From NCBI GenBank assembly GCA_040766135.1, contig JAXGRA010000001.1, positions 310,001 to 374,000 on the forward strand: DNA of 64,000 nt, read 5' to 3'. Made by a program: the position numbers and the translations under genes. Position 1 is the first letter of the stretch. Each line of letters starts with the position of its first letter. Positions 6,420-15,375 of the stretch are shown here, piece by piece. This DNA comes from JAGVSV01 sp040766135. GTDB lineage: Bacteria; Bacillota; Clostridia; Christensenellales; Aristaeellaceae. The notes below the pieces were generated by a model, which worked only from the letters and a program-made list of their open reading frames with translations, was not told where the DNA came from and did not search any database.

Positions 6420-9053
6420 GTGCAAAAGTATGTATACCTGTTCAAAGAGGGCGATGCCTCGATGAGGAACCTGCTGGGCGGCAAGGGCGCCAACCTGGCT
6501 GAAATGACCAAGATTGGCCTGCCCGTACCCCAGGGCTTCACCGTGACCACCGAGGCGTGCACCCGTTACTACGAGGATGGGCAGGTCATTGCCCCGGAAA
6601 TTGAGCAGCAGATTTATCAGGCGCTGGCCGAGACCGAAAAGAACGCCGGCAAGAAATTTGGCGACCTGAACGATCCTTTTTTGGTGTCGGTGCGCTCGGG
6701 TTCGCGTGCGTCCATGCCGGGCATGATGGATACTATTCTTAATTTAGGCCTCAACGATGTGGCGGTGCAGGGTCTGGCCAAGCTTACCAACAACGAGCGT
6801 TTTGCCTATGACAGCTATCGCCGTTTCATCCAGATGTTTGCCGACGTCGTGATGGAAGTGGACAGGGCCAAGTTCCATAACGCGCTGGAAGATCTCAAAA
6901 AGGAAAAAAACGCCGAACTGGACACCGACCTGACCAGCGAGGATTTGAAAGAGCTGGTGCGCCGCTACAAGGCCATCTACCTCGCCGCAAAGTATACGGA
7001 GTTCCCGCAGGATCCCAAGGAACAGTTGATGGCAGCCATCAAGGCCGTGTTCCGCTCCTGGGATAACCCGCGCGCGGTGTACTATCGCCGCATGAACGAC
7101 ATCCCCGGCGATTGGGGCACCGCAGTCAACGTGCAGGCCATGGTGTTTGGCAACATGGGCGATGACTCGGGCACCGGCGTCGCCTTCACGCGCAACCCCT
7201 CCTCCGGTGAAAACAAGCTGTATGGCGAGTATCTGATGAACGCGCAGGGCGAGGACGTGGTGGCGGGCATCCGCACCCCCCACCCCATCGCGACCATGAA
7301 GGAAAGCCTGCCGCACGTGTATGACCAGTTTGTGGACATCGCAGAAACCCTGGAAAAGCACTACCGCGACATGCAGGACATGGAATTTACCATCGAGCGC
7401 GGCAAGCTGTACATGCTGCAAACCCGCAGCGGCAAGCGCACGGCTGCAGCCGCCGTCAAGATTGCCGTTGACCTGGTGGACGAAGGCATGCTGGACGAGA
7501 AGGAAGCCCTGCTCAAGGTCGATCCGCGCCAGCTGGATACGCTGCTGCACCCCAACTTTGACGCCAAGGCACTGAAGGAAGCGCAGGCTGTGGCCAGCGG
7601 CCTGCCCGCATCGCCCGGCGCTGCTGCCGGTGGCGTATACTTCACCGCTGAAGACGCCGCCGCTGCCGGCAAGGCAGGCAAGGATGTCATTCTGGTGCGT
7701 GAGGAAACCACGCCGGAAGATATTGAGGGCATGGACCTGGCCCGCGGCATCCTGACCGCCCGCGGCGGCATGACCTCGCACGCGGCCGTGGTGGCCCGCG
7801 GCATGGGCCGCCCCGCTGTGGTGGGCTGCCATGCGCTGCATATCAATGAAGAAAATAAAACCATGACCATCAACGGCAAGATATACCATGAGGGCGATCC
7901 GCTGTCGATGGATGGCACCACCGGCCATATTTACGCTGGGCTTATCCCCACCGTGAAAGCAGAAGTCAGCGGTGACTTTGGCCGCCTGATGGGTTGGGCC
8001 GATACATATCGCACCCTCAAGGTGCGCACCAACGCCGATACCCCGCGTGACACCCGCCAGGCGGTGGAGTTTGGTGCCGAGGGCATCGGCCTGTGCCGTA
8101 CCGAGCACATGTTCTTCGAGGCTGACCGCGTCAAGGCCATGCGTGAGATGATCCTGTCCGACACGCCGGAGCAGCGCCGCGCGGCGCTGGCCAAGATCCT
8201 GCCCTTCCAGCAGAAGGACTTTGAGGAGATGTACAAGGCGCTGGAAGGCCGCCCAATGACGGTGCGTTTCCTGGATCCGCCGCTGCATGAGTTCCTGCCG
8301 CAGGAAAGCATGGTCGAAGAAATCGCTGCCATCGCCAAGGAACTGGGCGTGTCCAGCCAAACCATCGTGCAGAAAATCCGCTCGCTGCATGAGTTTAACC
8401 CCATGATGGGCCACCGCGGCTGCCGTCTGTCCATTACTTTCCCGGAGATTGCCGAAATGCAGACCCGCGCTGTGCTGCAGGCCGCCATCAAGGTGCGCCG
8501 CGAACATAACATCCCCGTGGTGCCGGAAATCATGATTCCGCTGGTGTGCACGCGCAAGGAGCTGAAATTCGTCAAGGACATCGTGATGAAAACCGCTGAG
8601 ACCATCTTTGCCGAAATGGGCGAGAGGATTGAGTTCCAGGTGGGCACCATGCTGGAAATCCCGCGCGCGGCGCTGACCGCCGATGAAATTGCGCAGGAGG
8701 CCGACTTCTTCTCCTTTGGCACCAACGACCTGACGCAGATGACCTTTGGCTTCAGCCGTGACGATGCGGGCAAGTATCTGGATGCTTACTACAGCAACAA
8801 GATCTTAGAGAACGACCCCTTTGCACGCTTAGACGTGGACGGCGTAGGCAAGCTGGTGGATATGTCCGTCAAGCTGGGCCGCAGCACCAATCCCAAGCTC
8901 AAGCTGGGTATCTGCGGTGAGCACGGCGGCGACCCGAGCACCATCGAGTTCTGCCACAATGTAGGGCTGAACTATGTCAGCTGCTCGCCCTTCCGCGTGC
9001 CCATTGCACGCTTGGCCGCAGCGCATGCCGCGATTAACGCAGAAAAGAAGTAA
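6420..9053 (+). CDS. ppdK: Pyruvate, phosphate dikinase
   Basis: This enzyme interconverts pyruvate, ATP and phosphate with phosphoenolpyruvate, AMP and pyrophosphate. The 877-residue length matches the family. The N-terminal ATP-grasp domain begins LLGGKGANLAEM and contains SVRSGSRASMPGMMDT; the swivelling phosphohistidine domain has GGMTSHAAVVARGMGRPAVVG with catalytic His454; the C-terminal TIM barrel has the PEP/pyruvate site with FGTNDLTQM and GICGEHGGDP (Cys832). The start is GTG at 6420, ten bases after GAGGGAGG; the open frame extends further upstream but only the GTG start gives the standard N-terminus (QKYVYLFKEGDAS). Near malQ and pckG, it suggests PEP-centred glycolysis/gluconeogenesis using pyrophosphate, as in many anaerobic Clostridia. 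Confidence 0.97.
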   Translation: MQKYVYLFKEGDASMRNLLGGKGANLAEMTKIGLPVPQGFTVTTEACTRYYEDGQVIAPEIEQQIYQALAETEKNAGKKFGDLNDPFLVSVRSGSRASMPGMMDTILNLGLNDVAVQGLAKLTNNERFAYDSYRRFIQMFADVVMEVDRAKFHNALEDLKKEKNAELDTDLTSEDLKELVRRYKAIYLAAKYTEFPQDPKEQLMAAIKAVFRSWDNPRAVYYRRMNDIPGDWGTAVNVQAMVFGNMGDDSGTGVAFTRNPSSGENKLYGEYLMNAQGEDVVAGIRTPHPIATMKESLPHVYDQFVDIAETLEKHYRDMQDMEFTIERGKLYMLQTRSGKRTAAAAVKIAVDLVDEGMLDEKEALLKVDPRQLDTLLHPNFDAKALKEAQAVASGLPASPGAAAGGVYFTAEDAAAAGKAGKDVILVREETTPEDIEGMDLARGILTARGGMTSHAAVVARGMGRPAVVGCHALHINEENKTMTINGKIYHEGDPLSMDGTTGHIYAGLIPTVKAEVSGDFGRLMGWADTYRTLKVRTNADTPRDTRQAVEFGAEGIGLCRTEHMFFEADRVKAMREMILSDTPEQRRAALAKILPFQQKDFEEMYKALEGRPMTVRFLDPPLHEFLPQESMVEEIAAIAKELGVSSQTIVQKIRSLHEFNPMMGHRGCRLSITFPEIAEMQTRAVLQAAIKVRREHNIPVVPEIMIPLVCTRKELKFVKDIVMKTAETIFAEMGERIEFQVGTMLEIPRAALTADEIAQEADFFSFGTNDLTQMTFGFSRDDAGKYLDAYYSNKILENDPFARLDVDGVGKLVDMSVKLGRSTNPKLKLGICGEHGGDPSTIEFCHNVGLNYVSCSPFRVPIARLAAAHAAINAEKK

Positions 9054-9071
9054 TCATATACCACTGATAAC

Positions 9072-9107
9072 AAACAGCGTCCTCCATATTTCGGGGGACG
9101 CTGTTTT
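9072..9107. terminator. Bidirectional intrinsic terminator between ppdK and malQ
   Basis: AAACAGCGTCC pairs with GGACGCTGTTT around an A/T-rich loop, followed by TTTT on the plus strand and a T-rich stretch on the minus strand. It lies between the convergent ends of ppdK (9053) and malQ (9126). Confidence 0.85.
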
Positions 9108-9125
9108 CAACAGACCAAGGCTGGC

Positions 9126-10595
9126 TTATGCGCGCTTGGCGTGCACGTTTAACTCTTTTAACTTTCTGGCAAGTTCCGGCGTCAGGGCCTGGGCAGACAT
9201 GCGCCATAACCAGTTGCTGCCCAGCGTGCCGGGCAGGTTCATGCGCGCGCTGGCGGGCAGGTGCAGCACATCCTGCATGGGCACCATGGCGCGCTGTGCG
9301 CGGCTCATGAACACGGCTTCCATCATCTTGTCACAGATGTGATCGTTCTCTTTCATGTTCAGCACATAGCGTGCGCGGCCTTTCTCATAGTCCGGCGCAG
9401 CCTCCCACCAGCCCAGCACGGTGTTGTTATCGTGTGTGCCGGTGTAGTACACGCTGTTGGGCGTGACGTGCTGCGGCAGGTGCACGTTGTCATCCCCGCC
9501 GGTAAAAGCAAAGCACAGCACCTTCATGCCCGGATAGCCGCAGAAACGCAGCAGCTTGCGCACCCGGTCGTTGACCGCGCCCAAATCTTCCGCGATGATG
9601 CCGATGTCCGGCAGCGCCTTCTTGACCCGCTCAAAGAAATGGCGGCCCGGCCCAATGCGCCAGCGCCCCCAGCGCGCGGTGCGGCTGCCATAGCGCACGG
9701 CATAGTAGTTGGCAAACCCGATAAAGTGATCCACACGGATCAAGTCAAAATAGCTGCCCATCGCCGACAGACGCTGAAGCCACCAGGCATAGCGGTTTTT
9801 GCGGTGCGCTTTCCAGGCATACAGCGGGTTGCCCCACAGCTGGCCGTCTTGGGAAAAATAGTCCGGCGGCACGCCGGCCACGTGGCGCGGGCGGCGATTG
9901 ATATCCAGCTGGAAGCATTGCGGGTTGGCCCAGGTATCGGCTGAGTCCATTGCCACATAGATGGGCATATCGCCAAACAGCTGGATACCCTTGCCGTTGG
10001 CATAGGCCTTGAGCGCCGACCATTGCCGGAAGAACAAGTACTGCGTAAACACCTGGAAATCTATTTCATCGGCAAACTGCGCGCGGTAGAAAGCCATGGC
10101 ATCGGGGTACCGCTTGCGCAGGGCTTCATCCGGCCAATCCATCCAGGACAGGTTGTTGAAATGCCGCTTGATGGCGCGGAACAGCGCGTAATCCTCCAGC
10201 CAGTGCGCTTGCTCCTTGCGGAAGGCTTCCTGCTGCGCCTTGACCTTGGCGCGGCCCTCACGGTACGCCAGGCGCAGCATGTCCTCCTTGTAGATCATCA
10301 CGTTGGGGAAATCCACCCGGCTCATGTCCTGCGTGTAAAAGGGCGGCAGGTTGCTCAATAGCCCTTCCTCTACCAACGTGCGCAGGTCAATCATGTTGGT
10401 GTTGCCCGCAAAGGTGGAGAAGCTTTGATAGGGTGATTCACCATAGCCCGTGGGGCTGATGGGCAGCACCTGCCAGATGCTCATGCCGGCTTGCGCCAAA
10501 AAATCCACAAATTCGCGCGCTTCCTGCCCCAGCGTGCCGCAGCCCTCCGGGCCGGGCAGCGAGGTGATGTGCAGCAATATTCCGCTCTTTCGCAT
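9126..10595 (-). CDS. malQ: 4-alpha-glucanotransferase (amylomaltase, GH77)
   Basis: This 489-residue cytoplasmic enzyme moves alpha-1,4-glucan chains between maltodextrins. The family's GH77 landmarks are visible: WQVLPISPTGYGESPYQSFS near the start, the nucleophile Asp in LIRVDHFIGFANYYAV, the acid/base Glu in IIAEDLGAV, and the third acid in YTGTHDNNT. The ATG at 10595 has GAAAGGAT upstream. It is a single-gene transcript with its own promoter (10718-10746) and an unusual dyad-rich leader. Confidence 0.96.
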   Translation of the reverse strand: MRKSGILLHITSLPGPEGCGTLGQEAREFVDFLAQAGMSIWQVLPISPTGYGESPYQSFSTFAGNTNMIDLRTLVEEGLLSNLPPFYTQDMSRVDFPNVMIYKEDMLRLAYREGRAKVKAQQEAFRKEQAHWLEDYALFRAIKRHFNNLSWMDWPDEALRKRYPDAMAFYRAQFADEIDFQVFTQYLFFRQWSALKAYANGKGIQLFGDMPIYVAMDSADTWANPQCFQLDINRRPRHVAGVPPDYFSQDGQLWGNPLYAWKAHRKNRYAWWLQRLSAMGSYFDLIRVDHFIGFANYYAVRYGSRTARWGRWRIGPGRHFFERVKKALPDIGIIAEDLGAVNDRVRKLLRFCGYPGMKVLCFAFTGGDDNVHLPQHVTPNSVYYTGTHDNNTVLGWWEAAPDYEKGRARYVLNMKENDHICDKMMEAVFMSRAQRAMVPMQDVLHLPASARMNLPGTLGSNWLWRMSAQALTPELARKLKELNVHAKRA

Positions 10596-10641
10596 GGTGT
10601 ATCCTTTCGTTATCGAAAAATGCAGCCGCTAATGCCTTGAA

Positions 10642-10680
10642 TCGCGAACATGGATTAGAGTGGTCTAACCATATTCGCGA
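10642..10680 (-). promoter_or_regulatory. Long near-perfect dyad in the malQ leader
   Basis: TCGCGAACATGGATTAGA and TCTAACCATATTCGCGA are inverted copies (one bulge and one mismatch) around a 4-base centre. It lies 30-70 bases downstream of the predicted malQ start of transcription. It could be an operator or an RNA hairpin. A second inverted pair, AAACCAAAT (10680-10688) and ATTTGGTTT (10709-10717), adjoins it. No regulator gene is nearby. Confidence 0.5.
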
Positions 10681-10717
10681 AACCAAATAAAAACGCGCCA
10701 GCATTTTCATTTGGTTT

Positions 10718-10746
10718 ATTATCGTGCAAGCCGGCCAACCTGTCAA
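10718..10746 (-). promoter_or_regulatory. Sigma-A type promoter for malQ
   Basis: On the minus strand TTGACA (10741-10746) is 17 bases from GATAAT (10718-10723), giving a leader of about 115 bases before the malQ ATG. Confidence 0.7.
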
Positions 10747-10830
10747 TCAGCCGGATAGACCGGGCTTGAATTGTCCCAGTTAAAGGTGCGTAAAATCCAA
10801 CAAAATGGCCAAATCTACCATGTGCAATTC

Positions 10831-10860
10831 TTGACATGAGCAACCTGCGCATTGTACACT
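10831..10860 (+). promoter_or_regulatory. Sigma-A type promoter for pckG
   Basis: TTGACA (10831-10836), 18-base spacer, TACACT (10855-10860), about 100 bases upstream of the pckG start. The rest of the 10596-10960 intergenic stretch holds the divergent malQ promoter and dyads. Confidence 0.6.
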
Positions 10861-10960
10861 CCAAATGTTCGCGTTTTTGTAGCGCGCTTCCAATTTTAAC
10901 TACTGGCCGCTGATGACATATCATCCAGCGTACCGGCACATCAAGCAAAGGAGTAACAAG

Positions 10961-12745
10961 ATGACGAAGAACAAAAAACTACTTTCCTGGGTGAAGGAAA
11001 TCGAGGCGCTGTGTAAGCCGGAACAGGTAAAGTGGTGTGACGGCTCGCAGGAAGAGTATGATGCTCTGATGCAGCAGATGGTGGACTCCGGCGCTGCCAT
11101 TAAGTTAAATGAGAAGAAACGCCCCAATTCGTTTCTGTTCCGCAGCCATCCCAGCGATGTGGCGCGCGTAGAAGACCGTACGTTTATCGCAGCCGCAACC
11201 AAGGAAGAAGCCGGTGCCAACAACAACTGGCGCGACCCGGCGGAACTGCGCGCCACGCTTACGGGCCTGTTTGACGGCTGCATGCAGGGCCGCACCATGT
11301 ATGTGCTTCCTTTCGTGATGGGCCCGCTGGGCAGCCCGTTCTCCATCGTGGGCGTTGAGATTACCGACAGCCCCTACGTTGTAGCCAACATGCGCATCAT
11401 GACCCGCATGGGCACCAAGGCGCTGGATATGTTAGGCGAAGATGGCGATTTCATCCCCTGTCTGCACTCGGTGGGCGCGCCGCTCAAGCCCGGCGAGAAG
11501 GACGTGGCCTGGCCCTGCGCCCCCATGGAGCAGAAGTACATTGCCCACTTCCCCGATGACCTGTCCATCTGGTCCTACGGCTCGGGCTACGGCGGCAACG
11601 CGCTGCTGGGCAAGAAGTGCCTGGCGCTGCGCATCGCCTCCATGAAGGCGCGTGACGAAGGCTGGCTGGCTGAGCATATGCTCATCTTAGGCCTGACTGA
11701 CCCCAAGGGCCGCAAGACCTGGCTGACCGCTGCGTTCCCCAGCGCCTGCGGCAAGACCAACCTTGCCATGCTGGTGCCCACGCTGCCCGGCTATAAGGTG
11801 GAAACCGTGGGCGACGACATTGCCTGGCTGCGCCGCGGCAAGGACGGCAGCCTGCGTGCCATCAACCCCGAGGCTGGTTTCTTCGGCGTTGCCCCCGGCA
11901 CGTCCTATGAATCCAACCCCAACGCCATGCACACCATCGAGAAGAACACCATTTTCACCAACGTGGCGCTCACCGATGACGGCGATGTGTGGTGGGAGGG
12001 CATCGGCACGCCCGCGCCCGATCACCTGATCGACTGGCAGGGCAATGACTGGGCGCCCGGCGCCGACCATCCCGCCGCGCATCCCAACAGCCGCTTCACC
12101 GTATCCGCCGCGCAGTGCCCGGCCATCTCCCCGGAATGGGAGAACCCCGAGGGCGTGCCGATCAGCGCCATCCTGCTGGGTGGCCGCCGCCCGAGCGTGG
12201 TGCCGCTGGTAATGGAAGGCCGCGACTGGGCACACGGCATTTTCCTTGGCTCCATCATGGGCTCGCAGATTACCGCCGCCGCTATTTCTGACAAAATCGG
12301 CCAGGTGCGCCGCGACCCGTTCGCCATGCTGCCCTTCACGGGCTATCGCCTGAGCGCGTATCTCCAGCACTGGCTGGATATGGAAGCAAAAATCGACAAG
12401 GACAAGCTGCCGCGCTTCTTCCACGTCAACTGGTTCCGCCGCGACGAGAACGGCAAGTTCATGTGGCCGGGCTTTGGCGACAACGTCCGCGTGCTGGAAT
12501 GGGCTGCCAAGCGTGTGCGCAATGAAATCGATGCCAACGACAGTGCGCTGGGCTATCTGCCTGCTCCGGGCGACATCAATGTCGAAGGCTTGGGCGATGT
12601 GGACATGGATGAGCTGCTGGCCCTCAACAAGGAAGGCTGGCTGGCCGAGGCCGAATCCATCCGCGCCTACTACGACAAGATGGGCAATGTCCCGCAGAAG
12701 TTGTATGACCTGCTGGACGACATGGTTGCGCGGCTACAGAAATAA
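10961..12745 (+). CDS. pckG: Phosphoenolpyruvate carboxykinase (GTP)
   Basis: This enzyme interconverts oxaloacetate and GTP with PEP, GDP and CO2. The 594-residue protein matches the GTP-dependent class, not the ATP class: P-loop FPSACGKTNLAML with the reactive Cys263, metal/substrate region GDDIAWLRRG, NPEAGFFGVAPGTSYESNPNAM, and the guanine-binding region near FHVNWFRRDENGKFMWPGFGDN. The ATG at 10961 follows AAAGGAG by eight bases; the upstream in-frame ATG at 10913 lacks a ribosome binding site. It stands alone between its own promoter and a terminator. In a fermenter it probably works in the PEP-carboxylating direction or in gluconeogenesis, jointly with ppdK. Confidence 0.97.
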   Translation: MTKNKKLLSWVKEIEALCKPEQVKWCDGSQEEYDALMQQMVDSGAAIKLNEKKRPNSFLFRSHPSDVARVEDRTFIAAATKEEAGANNNWRDPAELRATLTGLFDGCMQGRTMYVLPFVMGPLGSPFSIVGVEITDSPYVVANMRIMTRMGTKALDMLGEDGDFIPCLHSVGAPLKPGEKDVAWPCAPMEQKYIAHFPDDLSIWSYGSGYGGNALLGKKCLALRIASMKARDEGWLAEHMLILGLTDPKGRKTWLTAAFPSACGKTNLAMLVPTLPGYKVETVGDDIAWLRRGKDGSLRAINPEAGFFGVAPGTSYESNPNAMHTIEKNTIFTNVALTDDGDVWWEGIGTPAPDHLIDWQGNDWAPGADHPAAHPNSRFTVSAAQCPAISPEWENPEGVPISAILLGGRRPSVVPLVMEGRDWAHGIFLGSIMGSQITAAAISDKIGQVRRDPFAMLPFTGYRLSAYLQHWLDMEAKIDKDKLPRFFHVNWFRRDENGKFMWPGFGDNVRVLEWAAKRVRNEIDANDSALGYLPAPGDINVEGLGDVDMDELLALNKEGWLAEAESIRAYYDKMGNVPQKLYDLLDDMVARLQK

Positions 12746-12768
12746 TCGCGCAGATATTGCTTACAATG

Positions 12769-12800
12769 GCCCGGATTCCACAAGGATTCCGGGCTTTTTA
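12769..12800 (+). terminator. Intrinsic terminator of pckG
   Basis: CCCGGATTCC-ACAA-GGATTCCGGG forms a stem with one internal mismatch, followed by CTTTTTA. Confidence 0.8.
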
Positions 12801-12877
12801 TGCGTTCCAGCACGATTTACACCGGTTCCCCGGCATGTTATCATTAAAAAACACGTCTATGGTATGGAGGAAATGGA

Positions 12878-14725
12878 TTGAACCCCGACATGAACACTCG
12901 ATTGGACAAGCTGCTGGATCAGGTAGAAAAGCCCGCGCGCTACGTGGGGGAAGAGGTGGGTGCCATTAGCAAGGCGCACACACCGGACATGGGCACCATG
13001 GCCTTTTGTTTTCCCGACACCTATGAAATTGCCATGTCCCACCTGGGCATGAAGGTGCTTTATGATGTGGTGAACCGCGCGCCCCATTTGCTGTGTGAGC
13101 GCGTCTGCATGCCCTGGGTGGATATGGCGGATTTACTCAGGCAGGAGAACCTCCCGCTGTTCTCGCTGGAAACGCGCACGCCGCTTGACCAGTTCCAGGT
13201 GGTGGGATTTACGCTGCAATACGAGATGAGCTACACGAACATCTTGGAGATGTTAGACTTGGGGCACATACCGGTTAAATCCAGTGACCGTGCCGAGGAT
13301 GCGCCCATTGTGATTGCGGGCGGCCCCTGTGCCTTTAACCCGGAGCCGCTGGCCGCTTTTGTGGATGCCTTTGTCATCGGCGATGGTGAAAGCGCCACCC
13401 CCCAAGTGATGGAGCTGGTGCGCGAAAAGCGTGCGCAACAGGCATCGCGCGCGGACATTTTGTGGGCGCTGGCACAGCTGCCCGGCGTGTATGTGCCTTT
13501 GTTTTACGAGGCGGCATATCACGAGGATGGTACGCTGGCAAGCTTTACACCCACGCGGCCCGATGTGCCCGCGCGCGTGCGCAAGCGTGTGGAAATCGAT
13601 TTGGACAACGCCCCCTTCCCGGAGAGCATGGTGGTGCCCTATGCCGAAACCGTGCATGACCGCATTGTGCTGGAAATCATGCGCGGATGCACCAGGGGCT
13701 GCCGGTTTTGCCAGGCGGGCATGCTGTATCGCCCGGTGCGCGAGCGCAGCGTGGATAAACTGATGGATCTGGCTGAAAAGCTGGTTGCTGCCACCGGTTA
13801 TGATGAAATTTCGCTGTCCAGCCTGTCCAGCGGAGATTATTCCTGCCTGCAGGAATTGGTCACCCGGCTGATGGAGCGCTTCAAGAGCCAGCGCGTGGGG
13901 CTATCCTTGCCCTCCATGCGCCTGGATAGTTTGATCAAGCAGACGCTGGAAGAAACCTCCGAAGTGCGCAAAAGCGGCCTGACCCTGGCACCGGAGGCCG
14001 GCACACAGCGCCTGCGCGATGTGATCAACAAAGGCGTGACCGAGCAGGATTTGCACAATGCGGTCAGCGATGCTTTCCAAAGCGGATGGAGCAGCGTAAA
14101 GCTGTATTTCATGCTGGGCCTGCCTACTGAAACTGATGAGGATTTGCTGGCCATCGGCGACCTGGCCAAACAGGTGGAGGACGCTTATTATGCCGTGCCC
14201 AAGGGGCAGCGCGCGCCGGGCCTGCGCATCACGGCCAGCGCGTCCACCTTCGTGCCCAAGCCCTTTACGCCTTTCCAATGGGCGGCGCAGGATACCCTGC
14301 CCGAAATCGGGCGCAAGCAGGCGGTGCTGCGCTCGGCGCTCAAGCGCAAAAGCACGACCTTTAACTGGCATGAGCCGGAGTTGTCCTTTTTGGAGGCATG
14401 CTTTGCGCGCGGTGACCGCAGGCTGGGCGATGTGCTGTATGCGGCCTGGCAGCGCGGATGCCGCCTGGACGGCTGGCAGCAGCACTTTAAATATGTTGAA
14501 TGGATGGCGGCTTTCAATGATTGCGGCCTGAATCCCGCGTTTTATGCCAACCGCGAGCGCAGCCGCGACGAGCTGCTGCCGTGGGACTTTATCGATGCTG
14601 GGGTTACCAAGCGGTTTTTGTTAAGGGAGCTGGACAATGCATTACAAGGCATCGTCACGCCGGACTGCCGCCAGGGCTGCCAGGGCTGCGGGCTGACTGC
14701 GTTTCCGGGGGTGTGTGCGCAATGA
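12878..14725 (+). CDS. Radical SAM protein with B12-binding-like N-terminus (TIGR03960 family)
   Basis: A 615-residue protein. The N-terminal 230 residues resemble cobalamin-binding Rossmann domains (MAFCFPDTYEIAMSHLGMKVLYDVVN; IVIAGGPCAFNPEPLAAFVDAFVIGDGE). The radical SAM core starts near residue 262 with the 4Fe-4S motif C271-x3-C275-x2-C278 (GCTRGCRFCQAGMLYRPVRERS). The C-terminal Cys-rich tail (DCRQGCQGCG) is also typical. TTG at 12878 is the likely start: GGAGG lies seven bases upstream, and the nearby ATG at 12873 stops at once. The next gene overlaps it by ATGA and encodes the partner domain that is often fused or adjacent. Substrate unknown; genomic pairing with RNase G and MiaB hints at RNA modification, which is inference. 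Confidence 0.9.
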   Translation: MNPDMNTRLDKLLDQVEKPARYVGEEVGAISKAHTPDMGTMAFCFPDTYEIAMSHLGMKVLYDVVNRAPHLLCERVCMPWVDMADLLRQENLPLFSLETRTPLDQFQVVGFTLQYEMSYTNILEMLDLGHIPVKSSDRAEDAPIVIAGGPCAFNPEPLAAFVDAFVIGDGESATPQVMELVREKRAQQASRADILWALAQLPGVYVPLFYEAAYHEDGTLASFTPTRPDVPARVRKRVEIDLDNAPFPESMVVPYAETVHDRIVLEIMRGCTRGCRFCQAGMLYRPVRERSVDKLMDLAEKLVAATGYDEISLSSLSSGDYSCLQELVTRLMERFKSQRVGLSLPSMRLDSLIKQTLEETSEVRKSGLTLAPEAGTQRLRDVINKGVTEQDLHNAVSDAFQSGWSSVKLYFMLGLPTETDEDLLAIGDLAKQVEDAYYAVPKGQRAPGLRITASASTFVPKPFTPFQWAAQDTLPEIGRKQAVLRSALKRKSTTFNWHEPELSFLEACFARGDRRLGDVLYAAWQRGCRLDGWQQHFKYVEWMAAFNDCGLNPAFYANRERSRDELLPWDFIDAGVTKRFLLRELDNALQGIVTPDCRQGCQGCGLTAFPGVCAQ

Positions 14726-15375
14726 AAATGCAGGTTGTGTTTAGCATCGGCGGCCGCCTGCGCTATGTAGGCCATCTGGATCTGATGCGGGCCATGCAGC
14801 GCGCGTTGCGGCGCAGCGGGCTGCCGGTCAAGTATTCGCAGGGCTTTAACCCGCACATTTTGTTGTCTTTCGCCGCCCCCCTGGCGGTGGGCATTGCCGG
14901 GGAGCGCGAGGTGATGGAGGTGCCGCTGGAGCAGCCCGTGACCGAGGCGGAGTTTTTGCGCAGGCTCAATGCGGTGCTGCCAGAAGCGCTGCAATGCGTA
15001 GCAGCCCGGCAGGTGGATGACACGCATCCGGCACCCATGGCCGCACTCTTTGCGGCGGAGTATCGCATTACCCCGCTTGATAATCAGCAGGCCTTTTATG
15101 ATGCTGCCCAGGCATTCCTGAAGCTGGATAGCTACATGGCCACCCACCGCACCAAGCGCGGCGAGCGCCAGATTGATCTGCGCCCGCTGGTGTTCAACCT
15201 ATTGGTCAAGCCCGAAGGGCTGCGTGCGGTGCTGTCCCTAAACCAGCAGGGCACCTGCAAGCCCGACCTGCTCCTTACCGCCCTGGCCGACCTGATGGGC
15301 GCTCCCGCCCCGGACTGCCGGATCGTGCGCACGCGGATGCTCAACCACCTGCTGGTACCCTTGGAGAACGCATGA
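14722..15375 (+). CDS. TIGR03936 / DUF2344 family protein, partner of the radical SAM protein
   Basis: A 217-residue protein with the family's opening (KMQVVFSIGGRLRYVGHLDLMRAMQRALRRSGLPVKYSQGFNPH). The ATG at 14722 overlaps the preceding stop (ATGA); the longer open frame upstream is a shadow of the radical SAM gene. DUF2344 is always found next to or fused to the TIGR03960 radical SAM protein, so the two probably act together. No catalytic motif is evident. The stop overlaps the start of the RNase G gene. Confidence 0.9.
   Translation: MKMQVVFSIGGRLRYVGHLDLMRAMQRALRRSGLPVKYSQGFNPHILLSFAAPLAVGIAGEREVMEVPLEQPVTEAEFLRRLNAVLPEALQCVAARQVDDTHPAPMAALFAAEYRITPLDNQQAFYDAAQAFLKLDSYMATHRTKRGERQIDLRPLVFNLLVKPEGLRAVLSLNQQGTCKPDLLLTALADLMGAPAPDCRIVRTRMLNHLLVPLENA

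Noticed and set aside
6744..8507. 587-codon minus-strand frame opposite ppdK
   Set aside because: Antisense to an unmistakable PPDK; the protein is compositionally odd and has no recognisable domain.
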